DNA of 64,000 nt from Limnephilus marmoratus (GCA_917880885.1 OU862907.1:66707072-66771071), one strand, 5' to 3'. Counted from the first letter of the stretch, positions 1 through 10,180 are shown. Notes: generated from the letters alone by a model not told the origin. Program-made: numbers and translations.

Positions 1-576
1 CATTGTGAATATCAGGAGATCCAAACTACCCAAGACAGACCAAGGAGTTTATGTTTACTTGTTAAGAAGCTATAGCGAAGAGAAGAGAGTATAAAAACCT
101 AAAACCGAGGTTTTTATAACGTTACCTTGGCTGAAGGGAAATTTGCACCTACTGACATCTATGGATAATTTTTCCAACTAATTATATTAGTTCTCACCTA
201 AACCTTTTTTTAAATTTTTATTTATTTATTTTACCTATACATTTTAAGACAAAAAGTCCCAATAAACTACTTTTTACCAATTTATATAACGGGTTCTTTA
301 CATTAAAGATCTTACTTATTATAGTGATTTAATAGTTACATTTTTCTTCAAATCATTTTATATATTATTTGGAGAGGTGTGAGTCCTAGCTAAGACTATG
401 CGCAAATTTATGCAACAATTATGTATATTTACCTTCTTCCATCCAACTTATCCTATATGACAATGTGTGTCAATATTACCTATACGCGACATATTGGAAC
501 AATAACTTCCAAGGAGCAATCAAATTCTCAGGTGGGCTAAAGCAGATAGAGAACTGCTTACATTAATAAAAATCAG

Positions 577-837
577 CCTAGCGATTCCGTATTTTTTGTG
601 AGATCGTTATTGGATAACGGACGTAATCTCCTGTCAGATTTGTGTGATTTTTATGGCTGTTATTTGCGTTTTCTATGTACAACGTACATTAAATGAGTAA
701 ATAATCATGCGTACTTGCAGGAATTCATGTTTAAATCGATCTAAACTAAAATATGTGACGTAAAAAGCACACAAATCTGACAGAAGATAACGTCCGTTAT
801 CCAATAATGATCTCACAAAAAATACGGAATCGCTAGG
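577..837. mobile_element. fold-back MITE with 3-bp target duplication
   Basis: Arms of about 75 bp (577-652 and 765-837) are near-perfect reverse complements around a 110-bp loop. The ends read CCTAGCGATTCCGTA and its complement. CAG occurs immediately outside both ends (574-576, 838-840), as expected for a 3-bp target duplication. There is no coding capacity, so this is a non-autonomous DNA element; the superfamily is unassigned. It sits directly against an RTE fragment. Confidence 0.7.
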
Positions 838-1065
838 CAGGAAAATTTTATATCTGGGTCATGTACTTCGAGGGGAGAAGTATCACTTGCTCCATTTAAT
901 ATTGAAAGGCAAGAGTGTCGCCGAGGGCCTGGTAGAAGACAAATGTCTTGGCTGCGAAATATACGAGAGTGGACCGGCATTAGAAGTGTGGAGGAGCTAT
1001 TCCGGGCAGCGCAAAACAGAGAGACATTTTCAAGAGTGATCACCAACGTCGGAGGGACCTGATAG
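838..1065 (+). pseudogene. RTE-type LINE 3' end, C-terminal fragment
   Basis: Read in two frames, the plus strand gives the typical RTE C-terminal signature: a YLGHVLRGEKYHLLHLIL-like segment, then after a frameshift GRRQMSWLRNIREWTG, then AAQNRETFSRVITNVGGT and a stop. The break between the two frames shows decay. Only the last roughly 75 codons are present, so it is a 5'-truncated dead copy. Related 3' ends occur at 43655-43955 (+) and 49785-50400 (-). Confidence 0.75.
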
Positions 1066-1229
1066 GGCACACAAATAAGAAGAAGCAATCAGTCTGTTAA
1101 AGTAACCAGTGCCGTGACCAACTTATCTCTCAGTTCTTTAATATCGACTCTGCTAAAGAAACCACTAGTTTTGATATAATATTTTTGCAAAATACATAAC
1201 TAGTAATTGAAAATAACCGATAGATGTCG

Positions 1230-1500
1230 TTGAAACCCAACGCAATTGAAACAAATTTGCCTCTTCTTCTTAAGTTGGTTCCTCGTTGCCTACTCCAATT
1301 TCCATGGTGGACCTTGCCCCTCCACTCCTCGTGGTTCTGTGCTGCATGTAGAGCCAAGGACACCCTAGTTACAGACAGTGATACTTGGTCACTCCAGCGC
1401 TGCTGTGACCTCCCTCTGCTTCTTCTGCCAAACACTTTACCAGTAACTCTGAGTTTCTTCAAGTTGGAGTCCTCAGTTTGGAGAGCAATGTATCCCAAAT
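1230..1500 (-). pseudogene. RTE-type LINE C-terminal fragment
   Basis: The minus-strand reading frame has GRRSRGRSQQRWSDQ followed by LHAAQNHEEWRGKVHHGNW, the usual RTE terminal pattern (G-R-R-S-x-G-R-P-x-x-R-W-x-D, then A-x-x-R-x-x-W). It lacks the reverse transcriptase core. It is a different subfamily from the adjacent plus-strand fragment, so two independent insertions lie close together. Confidence 0.65.
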
Positions 1501-1539
1501 GTATAAAAATATGTTCTATGTAGGTAGTTGACAGTCTGT

Positions 1540-2230
1540 TGTGGATGCCTAGCTCTTCCAGAATAGTAATTATATCTCGTTACTTCATTTATTCGCTCTA
1601 CACGTCCGAACCATCTAAGTGTCCCTTTCTTAATCTTACTCATTTTCTTCCATCAGCCTTGCATTCTTTGCGGATCTCCACATTTCTCACTTGATTATAC
1701 ATGGTTTTACCACACATACGCGTCAGGTATCTCATTTCTAATTCTCCGCAACATTGAGTCTACTTTGATCCTTCCTCTGTCAGTTCCATGCATCACTGCC
1801 ATAAATCAAGTTAAGTACCAACACTCCATTGTGGACTGCTAGTTTCTCTTCTTTGGACAGTTTTTTTGTTGGCGCCAACGGCATTCAGTCCCTCCATCAA
1901 TGGAGTTACCTGCATTTACTTTTCTTTCAATATCTGTATCAGCCTTCCCATCTCTGGTAAACATACTTACCAAATACACAAACTCATCTACCTGCTCCAA
2001 GTATTCATCATTCACTACTATATTGCGCACTGTTTTCATACTCTCTCTTTCAAACACCACGTTTAGACCTACTTACATTCATCATTAACTCATTCTTCAT
2101 ACCTACATACTGGGTTCACCCAAGACACGAGAGACTGTAGATCTTCCATACTGTTTAAAATCAGCACTGCATCATCAGCTTACAACAGGCAAAATACTTT
2201 CAGATTTCTAAATGTTTGTTTTTACGAAAT
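1540..2230 (-). pseudogene. RTE LINE fragment (post-YADD region), decayed
   Basis: The minus strand encodes VFERESMKTV, then YLEQVDEFVYL and SMFTRDGKADTDIERKVNAGN, the region just after the RTE reverse transcriptase catalytic motif. Stops and frame changes interrupt it. The same family recurs at 57546-58080 (+), 59190-59280 (-), 59869-59970 (-) and 60482-60850 (-); in the last copy the YADD box is visible. Confidence 0.75.
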
Positions 2231-3317
2231 TCTTGTTTTATCTTTAGCATATTTTGTACGTAAGCACTATATTTCGCTGCTTTCACGAATTGGACACTTG
2301 CCCAGTTTTTGTGGTGGCAGAATACTGAAAAAATCATATTTCCTTTAGAAAAGTAAACAAAAATTGATGTCAATATCAAAATTACTTAGACATTTCTATT
2401 CGGGCCCATAAAGCTAATTATCTTCTTTTCAAGTAAGAATTATTGGTATGTTTTTAAAATTATTGTCAAATTGGCCGCCAAATTTAACAAAATTAAATTT
2501 ATTAATCTCGTATTTGCGGAAAATCACAAACAAATTTTCTTTTGTCCGCCCTAGCGGTGTGAACTTGAACTAAAACGAATTCAGTAAACAAATTATACAA
2601 TCCATCAAAACTTTCCTTGAAGAAGCTTGTTAGGCTAGTTAGTTCGTTTCTTTTCCGCTAGATGGTGCTAATATATTTCAGATTAATACATTTGTATGTA
2701 ATTTTCCCAAAGCTTCCGTTATTTTTTCAATTTATTTTGCAAAACTTTAGTTTCGCTGGATTTTGACAGTTCGTCTGACGTTTTGACAAACATTCGCGCT
2801 AATTTATTAAAAAAATAGTGAAATTCAACATCGGACACTTGCACCGAAGTTCTGTCGCGAACAAACGCGATTTTGCTTTATGTGCGCTGTGTAAATTGAA
2901 TGTTTATAATATTTGTTGTGACGAAAAGTGATGTTTTTGTTTTTGTGATTTGAGGTTATGTATCAATTTGTGTATCAAAATACTTTTTGATTTGCTAACA
3001 ATTTACGGAATTTATAGCAGAATTACGTAATTTTGTGCTTTATGTGTACGTTTACATTTTTATAGCACTTTTTGCGGTATTTTTATGACTTTGCAGATGA
3101 CCATGACATTTCTATGTCCATAGCAATTTATTTTATTATGGATGCCAATAATTAGGGTGATTTACCTACGTACGTCATGACATCATGATTGTATTAAAAT
3201 AATCTGATTTTTCTTTGTGTTACAATGGTTTTGACTTGTTCGTTTATTTGAATGGCTACGTCCACTGGACAGACATTCTCCAGAAGTGACATAAAATGAT
3301 TACAATCCTATCCTAGC
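2231..3317. other. AT-rich interval, no recognisable feature
   Basis: About 1.1 kb with no long reading frame, no tRNA-like promoter and no clear match to the other repeat families in the window. A small dyad sits around 3098-3125 (GACATTTCTATGTCCATAG). Nothing further can be supported. Confidence 0.4.
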
Positions 3318-3520
3318 CTGCTAATATTATAAAGGCGAAAGTTTGTATGGATGTACCTATGTAGGTATGTTTGTTACGCTTTCACGCCAAAAATACTGAA
3401 TGGACTTTAAAAATTCTTTCACTAATAGAAAGTTGCATTATTTGCGAGAAATATATGTAGGCTGTATATAATGGCAAGCTCTGGCGTTATGAATAAGCTC
3501 CGGCGTTATGAAATTATATA
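3318..3520 (+). mobile_element. Helitron family 2 (Hel-2), 5' part
   Basis: It begins with a CTAATATTATAAAGGCGAAAG-like 5' end and continues with TTTCACTAATAGAAAG and GGCTGTATATAATGG. The same order is seen at 27043-27200, where the copy runs to a CTAA 3' end. No 3' hairpin is found here, so this is a truncated copy. Confidence 0.5.
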
Positions 3521-3631
3521 TTAGTTTATTGTCCAAACGAATAGCAATACAAATCGTTTCTTGGTAACGTGCGCTGTCATTTTGTTATTTTTTTTAGGTT
3601 ACTATGGAGATCCCTTTGATAGTTAAAATAC

Positions 3632-3830
3632 TAATCTATACTAATAATATTATAAATGCGAAACTGCATGTGTTTGATTGTTACGCTTAGGTGGCACGCG
3701 AGCTGTTTGAAAAATTAATTTAACGGGTATGGAGAGGGGGGAGTGGAGTGGGGATAGGGAAGGTTTAGGAGGCGGAGTGGGAACCCCCCTAATACCATGC
3801 GAGCAAAGCCGAGGGCAAAAGCTATTTTTA
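3632..3830 (+). mobile_element. Helitron family 2 (Hel-2), truncated copy
   Basis: It starts at TAATAATATTATAAATGCG and carries the Hel-2 block GGCACGCGAGCTGTTTGA followed by the G/A-rich tract (AGAGGGGGGAGTGGAGTGG). It breaks off before the CTAG/CTAA end. The antisense proline-rich reading frame here is only the complement of the purine tract. Confidence 0.55.
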
Positions 3831-4012
3831 AATTTAAAAAAAAACAATTCATTATTGTCACCATTGAAAACATAAACTAGAGGTACCTACCTACCTATGT
3901 TATTGCCAAGTCACCTAAATTTTTCTTCACTTGTGTCGAAATTGATGTAGGTACTTAAACATTTTTAAATATGTATAGAATTTCTTTTTTGATTTTTTTC
4001 TTTTTTTTTCAT

Positions 4013-4375
4013 TAGCTCCACATAAGAGGCTCCGAGGAAAATAATTTCCCTCGGGGCCTGTCATATTTGGGGATGCTGTGTGGAGCGTTTTTTTGTAGAA
4101 AGGAAGGAGTGAACCTGGGTCTTAAACTGTTTAAGACCCAGGTTCACTCCTTCCCCCACAGGCCCACGTTTTAGGAGTGAGGAATCACAAAGGCCGACAA
4201 ATCGTTTCACATTCGAGCTGTTGCACTCAAGAACGAATCCAAGTGTTTCCAGTCTGTTCATCGGTGTCGAAGGAATCAATGATGCTATTTCTTCGGAGCA
4301 TCTTCCTTTTAAATACCGGTAGAACAAGGACAGCATTCCCATCTGACGCCTGTGCTAAGGTTGCAATCCGTTGGT
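4013..4375 (-). pseudogene. LINE-A 3' end, rearranged
   Basis: On the minus strand the fragment encodes GMLSLFYRYLKGRCSEE and IASLIPSTP, matching the C-terminus of the full-length LINE at 5951-9557. It ends in the family's 3' hairpin (4029-4062) and a T-run representing the poly(A). The protein is scrambled around 4102-4154, where a segment has been copied in inverted orientation. Confidence 0.8.
4102..4154. repeat. 26-bp perfect palindrome inside LINE-A fragment
   Basis: Two 26-bp arms (4102-4127 and 4129-4154) are exact reverse complements separated by one base. Only one orientation belongs to the LINE; the other looks like a local fold-back copy made during insertion or repair. Confidence 0.85.
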
Positions 4376-4439
4376 TAAGATTGTGAGACTGTACCTAATT
4401 TTCTTCTTATGTTGAAAGTGTGAAAAATTTCATTAAGAT

Positions 4440-4660
4440 TGCTCATAGGCTGATTTGACATCGCGTTTGGGTCCCACCCGGGTGTCACGTGTTCGATTCC
4501 TCGATTGGATTTCTATCGAGGGAATTTTATATAATTTGCGTTTCGGCGCGGCCAAAGTCTAGATATTATCTTCAAGAATAACATATATTTTTTTAAGAGC
4601 TTTAAAACTTACCGTGTTTAAGGGAAATATGTAATAAATCGGTACAAATCCGGGTTGCGG
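4440..4660. repeat. dispersed repeat (R3) with tRNA-like B box
   Basis: GTGTTCGATTCC at about 4488-4499 resembles a pol III B box. The following stretch (TATATAATTTGCGTTTCGGC, then CTAGATATTATCTTCAAGAA) is repeated at 32095-32210 and, in reverse, at about 47760-47910. Three copies make it a repeat family; its class is not clear. Confidence 0.55.
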
Positions 4661-5118
4661 GCCCTTAAGGAGTGGAACTTTTTAACGATCATGACGGTAA
4701 ATAATTGTCTTATTTCGATATTTGAAAAAGCCTGTTCAATTACAATTGAAAATTTGAATTTGAATCACTCACGACATTTCTAGAGATTTTTCTGCTTCAG
4801 TGGCCTCTGCAGATCATTGTAGATTGAAGTCCATTGTCAATTTACTTGACAAGTTAAAACAAATCCTTGTAAAATAATGAAATAAGAATTATACATGTTT
4901 CATAATACATTCAAGGTTATTCAAAACGCCGCCCGGTCACGATCAATGTTAATTAATAGCCGTTTGTATAATTCCCACATTCCGACATTTCCGACACAGT
5001 CGCCTTTCCGTAATCTATTCTTGTATATTATATTTTATTGTAGTATTATTAAGCCAGCGTCTGTACGGTTCAAATTTAAGAATCCTACTACGAGTACAAC
5101 TCTGACGCCGCGCCGTAT
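4661..5118. other. interval with no recognisable feature
   Basis: Short reading frames only, none with a recognisable domain. No repeat family of this window was matched. Confidence 0.35.
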
Positions 5119-5853
5119 GGTGGGTTTATATTTGTCTGTCATGTCGTGATGTGCACTGACGTGATGGCTAGCGTTCACATCTGTATGTCGTGTTCTGACG
5201 CTTTCTGACGATATTTTGAATCAATACAGTCATCACAACACAGCATTGGCACGTGCACACTTGTCTGATCTGTTGTGACGCTGCCGCTCCCTCGCTCATC
5301 AGAGATCGCTTATGATGCGACACAACACAACGCATCACGACACATAGCGACACACTAAAGGCGGAATTACACTTGTCTGTCGTGTCGTGTCGTGACGCTT
5401 CAGAATGGTATCGGTTTCATACCTTTAGTAAGGTGACGTTTATATTACGGTGGAGTTACACCTGTCTGTCGTGTCGTGATGTGCTCTAACTTGATATAAG
5501 TCGTGTTCTGACGAATATAGAAAGAAATAAAAAGTGACTCGCGCGTCACAACACACCACGTGGTACGTACACACTAGTCTGATATGCCAAGACGTGGCCG
5601 CCCCCGCACCCCTTACCTTCTCCTCTCTAAAAAAAAAAAACGAAAACCGAGATAGCTTCTGTTGCGACACGACAGAACGCATCACGACACGACATAACAG
5701 ACTAACATAAACGTCAGTATACTAAATATATGAAACCGATACGACAGACAAATGTAATTCCGACTTAATATAAACCTCCCCATACTAAATGTATTAAATC
5801 GATACCTTTCTGACGCGTCACGACACGACACGTCAGACAAGTTTAAATCCACC
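5119..5853. mobile_element. complex fold-back element, nested inverted repeats
   Basis: The outer ends are inverted: GGTGGGTTTATATTTGTCTG at 5119 and its degenerate complement ending CCACC at 5853. Further inverted and direct copies of the motif TTGTCTGTCGTGTCGTGACG lie inside (about 5370, 5460, 5690, 5815). No transposase ORF is visible. An AT dinucleotide flanks both ends. It looks like an element whose terminal repeat was reiterated; the superfamily is uncertain. Confidence 0.6.
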
Positions 5854-5950
5854 ATTACGCAAAACAGTTTCGGTCGGAGTTTGTTACAAATCCACTTTAG
5901 TAATAGAACCGAATTAAAGCAATGCCGAATTAAAGCAATGCCCCAATTAA

Positions 5951-6516
5951 TTTGGTAGGCGGGTATGGGTACCGCCGCCCTGGGAACCATTTATTGGATG
6001 ACCAACACCTCTGCCACAGGTCACCCCAAGTGGTTCGCTACGTTTGGTGACTTAGCAGGGGTGCCCGGGTTCTTGGGGTAATGTTTGTCCAGGTCTTGAT
6101 GGCGGGTGCGTCGGCCCACCTTCTGCGTGGCGGGCCGGATTGGGAGATGCTGGTTGAGGGAGACCCTTTACAACCGGTTACCGCTGTCCGGGCCGCTCGG
6201 TAGTACAGGGGCCCGACCCTCAGGCTCACGACTGAGGGTGGGCTGCCCCATCAACGAGTGCAAAAACCCCGCCGCTGCTGTTGTGCCGGTTCGTGACCGG
6301 AGGGGACCCAGCAGTAGCGTTTGGGGCGCATTGGGCGACCTCTCCAGCCGGACTCTCCCTGCCCATCGCCTTGCACCGCAGTGGGTGGGTTGGATACATA
6401 CGTCCGTCACTCCTGGAAACTCTGAACCCCAGCATCCTACCCACCCCTTATACCTTTTCCCTCCCAGACCTTCCTTCCTCTCATATCAAAAAAACAAAAA
6501 ACGAAAAATTAAAATC
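5951..6516 (+). promoter_or_regulatory. LINE-A 5' leader, shared with SIDE-A
   Basis: A GC-rich leader precedes the first good ATG. Most of it (GTACCGCCGCCC..GGAACC, CCAAGTGGTTCGCTACGTTT) is repeated in at least eight short elements in the window, so it is the part retained in non-autonomous derivatives and probably contains the internal promoter. The derivatives lack roughly 6175-6330. The frame stays open upstream to 6106, but these codons lie in the leader. Confidence 0.6.
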
Positions 6517-9462
6517 ATGAACTTGCAACCTAAAATAATTAACGTCATTACAGCGGCGAGACGTAGGCGTCCCCGGTGCGGGCCAAAACTGTTGGTGAAT
6601 TACACCAACATTCGCGGCCTGCACACCAATTTAAACTCTGTCCACCACCACCTTTTTTCTCAACGCCCAAACCTACTCTTCCTGTCTGAAACTCAGATAG
6701 CTGAGCCTGTAGACACCTCCTATCTGGACTGCCCGGGCTTCACCCTCGCAGGCAAGTTCAGACCTAAAGGAGGTGTCTGTCTCTATAGTCGAGCTGACGT
6801 CAACTGTGTGCGACTGTTGAATCTGGAAAACTCCAGATTCGACGTAATGTGGGTACGCGTCAATCTTGCCAGTACGGTAAGATTCTACGCGTGTTTATAC
6901 CGCTCACCGAACCTGAGTGAATCAGACACGTCCGAGCTCTTCAAACACTTAAGCGACACTATTGATGACCTCTTGCCCCGCTACCCTACGGCAGAGTTTG
7001 TGGTCCTGGGGGACTTCAATGTTCATAACGAACCTTGGTTGAAGTTCTCAGGATCAACAGACTCGGCTGGACGCCAAGCGGAATCCTTTGCCCTTTGCTA
7101 CGGATTGGAGCAAATGGTTCAGGAGCCTACAAGGGTTCCTGATGTCCAGACTCACCGTTCCAATCTGTTAGACCTATTTTTAACTACTGTGCCACACGGT
7201 TACAGGATTGAAGTCACAGCGCCTTTAGGATCGTCCGACCACTGCCTGGTGACGACATCAATCCCTGTAAACTTCAGACCACCAAACGAGAGGCTGAAGA
7301 GAAAAGTGTGGCACTATAGGTCAGCAGATTGGTTCGGTCTGCGGGCACATTTTAATGCTTTTCCGTGGTCAGCTGTCTGTTTTCGGACTTCGGATCCCTC
7401 AAGATGTGCCCAGGAAATTGGTGAAGTCATCACATCCGCGATGGATGGCTTCATCAAATCTACTGTTAAGGAAACTGGTGTAGGCTCAAAGCCGTGGTTC
7501 AGTCGACAATGCGCTGAAGCAGTGCGACGAAAAAACGCGGCTTACCGAGCCTACAACACATCTAGAACATCCGAAGACAGATCAGCTTACAACAAAATGG
7601 CAAAGGAAACCAAGAAAATCATAAATAGGTCAAAATTCGAGCACGACCAGCAGATCAGCAGAAAGCTGACTGCATGCCCGCATGGCAGCAGGCAATTCTG
7701 GTCACTTGCGGGCTCAATAGGTCGCAATTTCTGCAAATCCAGTCTGCCACCTCTTACCAGACCTGACGGCTCACTAGCAAACACCGCCACCGAAAAGGCT
7801 AACTTACTAGGTAAAATGTTTGCGGATAACTCAACCCTCGATGACCAAGGTGCTGTCCCGACGTCGGTTCCTCACTGCGGTTTTCATATGAAAAAGCTGA
7901 GGATCCGGCATCGGGAAGTACTCCATGTTTTACGAGGGCTTGATGTTAATAAAGCTAGTGGGCCCGACGGAATACCTGCCCTGGTATTGCAGAGGTGCGC
8001 TGCAGAATTAGCTCCAATTTTGACGAAGCTTTTTAAACTGTCCCTGAAGACTGGCTCTGTGCCCTCTGGTTGGAAAAAAGCGGTTATCCATCCTATTCCA
8101 AAGAAGGGTGACCGCTCCAACCCGGCCAACTACCGCCCCATAGCGATCACATCAGTTCTGTCTAAGGTGATGGAACGTGTGATCAACGACAAACTGCTCA
8201 CATACCTCGAGAAGAACAAAATTATCAACGACCGTCAATACGGATTCCGGCGGAACCGCTCGTGCGGTGATCTTCTCGCGTATGTGACGCATGTTTGGGG
8301 GCGATGCCTGGAACGTTTCGGTGAGACCCAAACGGTTGCACTGGACATCTCCAAGGCCTTTGACCGGGTTTGGCACCGAGGACTTGTCAACAAACTGCTT
8401 TCTTACGGACTTCCCGCATCCTTGTGTACGTGGATTGCCGACTTCTTGAGGGGGAGGTCGATTCAGACGGTAGTCGATGGTTTCACCTCTTCCTCACACT
8501 CGATAAATGCTGGCGTCCCGCAGGGATCGGTTCTGTCTCCAACTTTGTTTTTGTTGCACATCAACGACCTTTTGTCATGTGCACCAATTCACTGTTATGC
8601 GGATGACAGTACAGTTCATGATAGCTTTTTGTTTGACAAGCCCCCAAAGGGCTCACAAACTCCAACAGCTCGTAGGGCTTTGAAGCAAAGAATGGACGGC
8701 TACCTCGAGAGTGTTTTCTCTTGGGGTAAAAATAATCTCGTTGAATTTAATGTTTCAAAGACCCAATCTTGTCTGATTACGTCCAAAAGGGATCGAAATG
8801 AAAATCTAGTCTCTTTCAACGGAAGCAATCTTCCGAACAGGCCCTCCATTGATATGCTTGGTGTAACCCTAAGTGACCAGCTCAGGTATGGGGGCTCCAT
8901 TGAAGCCAGAGTAAAGCTAGCCTCCCAAAAACTGGGCGTACTGTACAGGGCCCGCAGATACTTTAATAGTACACAACTGCTAACCTTGTACAAATCACAA
9001 GTACGCCCCACGGTTGAATTTGGCAGCCATCTCTGGTCTGGAGCTCCAAAATACCTGAAAAATACCCTCGACTCTGTGCAGAAACGGGCGGTCCGTTTGA
9101 TAGATTCTCCCATCTTAACAGACGGATTGCAATCTTTAGAGCACAGGCGTCGGGTGGGAATGCTATCCTTGTTCTACCGGTATTACAATGGAAGATGCTC
9201 CGAGGAACTAGCATCATTGATCCCTTCGGCACCGGTGCATAGTCGGGAAACACGCCAAACGCGTGCCCAACATTTGTACACGGTTGACATTTGTCACATG
9301 AGAACGGGTCGTTTCTTCGACTCGTTCTTGTGTTCAACAGCTCGGCTGTGGAATGATTTGCCGGCCTCTGTGTTTCCTCCTTCCTACAACATGGGTCTCT
9401 TCAAGACCAATGTTCATTCCTTCCTCTCCTCAAAAAGACCCTCCACACAGCATCCCAGATGA
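6517..9462 (+). CDS. LINE-A ORF: APE endonuclease-reverse transcriptase
   Basis: This is a single polyprotein of 981 residues from ATG 6517 (or 1118 if the upstream in-frame codon at 6106 is used; I prefer 6517 because the upstream part lies in the leader). Order: a basic N-terminus; an APE-type endonuclease beginning NYTNIRGLHTNL with SETQ, LGDFN (7006-7020) and SSDH (7231-7242) motifs; a spacer; then reverse transcriptase with LDISKAFDRVWH (8341 on), AGVPQGSVLSP and the catalytic YADD at 8596-8607. The C-terminus has the RVGMLSLFYRYYNGRCSEE block followed by a short terminal domain. No RNase H domain and no separate gag-like ORF are seen. It would nick target DNA and copy its own RNA in place (target-primed reverse transcription). 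No frameshift or stop was seen, so the copy may be functional. The closest match is the CR1/Jockey group. Confidence 0.93.
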   Translation: MNLQPKIINVITAARRRRPRCGPKLLVNYTNIRGLHTNLNSVHHHLFSQRPNLLFLSETQIAEPVDTSYLDCPGFTLAGKFRPKGGVCLYSRADVNCVRLLNLENSRFDVMWVRVNLASTVRFYACLYRSPNLSESDTSELFKHLSDTIDDLLPRYPTAEFVVLGDFNVHNEPWLKFSGSTDSAGRQAESFALCYGLEQMVQEPTRVPDVQTHRSNLLDLFLTTVPHGYRIEVTAPLGSSDHCLVTTSIPVNFRPPNERLKRKVWHYRSADWFGLRAHFNAFPWSAVCFRTSDPSRCAQEIGEVITSAMDGFIKSTVKETGVGSKPWFSRQCAEAVRRKNAAYRAYNTSRTSEDRSAYNKMAKETKKIINRSKFEHDQQISRKLTACPHGSRQFWSLAGSIGRNFCKSSLPPLTRPDGSLANTATEKANLLGKMFADNSTLDDQGAVPTSVPHCGFHMKKLRIRHREVLHVLRGLDVNKASGPDGIPALVLQRCAAELAPILTKLFKLSLKTGSVPSGWKKAVIHPIPKKGDRSNPANYRPIAITSVLSKVMERVINDKLLTYLEKNKIINDRQYGFRRNRSCGDLLAYVTHVWGRCLERFGETQTVALDISKAFDRVWHRGLVNKLLSYGLPASLCTWIADFLRGRSIQTVVDGFTSSSHSINAGVPQGSVLSPTLFLLHINDLLSCAPIHCYADDSTVHDSFLFDKPPKGSQTPTARRALKQRMDGYLESVFSWGKNNLVEFNVSKTQSCLITSKRDRNENLVSFNGSNLPNRPSIDMLGVTLSDQLRYGGSIEARVKLASQKLGVLYRARRYFNSTQLLTLYKSQVRPTVEFGSHLWSGAPKYLKNTLDSVQKRAVRLIDSPILTDGLQSLEHRRRVGMLSLFYRYYNGRCSEELASLIPSAPVHSRETRQTRAQHLYTVDICHMRTGRFFDSFLCSTARLWNDLPASVFPPSYNMGLFKTNVHSFLSSKRPSTQHPR

Positions 9463-9465
9463 CAT

Positions 9466-9498
9466 AGGCCCTGAGGGAAATTATTTTCCTCAGGGCCT
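9466..9498 (+). promoter_or_regulatory. LINE-A 3' UTR hairpin
   Basis: AGGCCCTGAGG (9466-9476) pairs perfectly with CCTCAGGGCCT (9488-9498) around an 11-base AT-rich loop. The hairpin is conserved, often with compensating changes, in every SIDE-A and LINE-A tail in the window (for example 4029-4062, 11637-11668, 22706-22735, 35105-35141). It is probably the RNA structure recognised by the reverse transcriptase. Confidence 0.8.
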
Positions 9499-9513
9499 CC
9501 TGTGTGGAGTTAA

Positions 9514-9559
<46 letters not shown>

Positions 9560-9589
9560 CCAAAAGATGACGCCAATTACGTTAACAGC

Positions 9590-9870
9590 TAGCGTGAGGA
9601 CGTCTGGCTGGCAGGCGTAATTACTAATATTGGATTTGTACTTTCGTGAATTCTCCGGGTATGGAGAGATGGATGGTATGATTATTATTGTAATTGGCAG
9701 TTGTGATTTCTACCATGTGTCTGTATATATTATGTATCACGTCATGGCATGTCGTGGTTACTTTGTCCCGGTAACTAGCTGTCACTGGATGACCTGCGAT
9801 TATTTATTTTTGGCACAAGTTGCTATTGGAACACTTAAACTGGGCGAAGCCGAACCAACCGGTGATTAGG
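9590..9870 (+). repeat. dispersed repeat, second copy at 47285-47530 (-)
   Basis: The segment around GGTTACTTTGTCCCGGTAAC and TAGCTGTCACTGGATGA recurs in reverse orientation at 47285-47530. Neither copy has a convincing reading frame. Class unknown. Confidence 0.5.
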
Positions 9871-9890
9871 AACTTATGTTGCAACGTATG

Positions 9891-10070
9891 TGCTGCAGCT
9901 CTTTCTTAAACATTAAAAATAATGGTGAGACAACAGATGAAACGCACAAGCACGTATGTCTGTTTCCTCCAAAGGAAAAACAGTAGTTCTTTGGAGGAAA
10001 CAGACATACGTACATTGCGTGTCTTATTTTTTGTCTCACCATTATTTAATGTGTTAGAAAGAGCTGCAGC
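9891..10070. mobile_element. fold-back element
   Basis: The arms 9891-9973 and 9990-10070 are inverted, running from GCTGCAGCTCTTTCT at one end to TTTGGAGGAAAC next to a 16-base loop. A related single arm lies at 14865-14965. Non-coding. Confidence 0.65.
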
Positions 10071-10180
10071 ATTGTTGTGATAAGGAACGTATGTTAAAAG
10101 CGCATATTTTCAATAGTTACATCATTGAGACGATTGACAGTAATAATAATACTAATTGATTGTTTATTTATCAATAGCTT

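Larger units (their letters stand above)
5951..9557 (+). mobile_element. full-length non-LTR retrotransposon, family LINE-A
   Basis: The element runs from an AT-rich junction at about 5951 through a GC-rich leader (to 6516), one long ORF, a short 3' UTR with a strong hairpin (9466-9498) and a 41-base poly(A) (9517-9557). An AATGCC motif flanks both sides (about 5936 and 9556) and may be a short target duplication, but tandem repeats at the 5' edge make this unsure. The uninterrupted ORF and long A-tail suggest a recent insertion. Truncated relatives lie at 4013, 22678, 46209 and 56190. The single APE-endonuclease/RT ORF fits the CR1/Jockey superfamily; the exact clade cannot be set by eye. 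Confidence 0.9.

Noticed and set aside
1224..1523. 99-residue plus-strand ORF
   Set aside because: Antisense of the RTE C-terminal fragment.
6168..6444. Minus-strand ORFs of 72-80 residues
   Set aside because: They are antisense to the GC-rich LINE-A leader and carry no domain.
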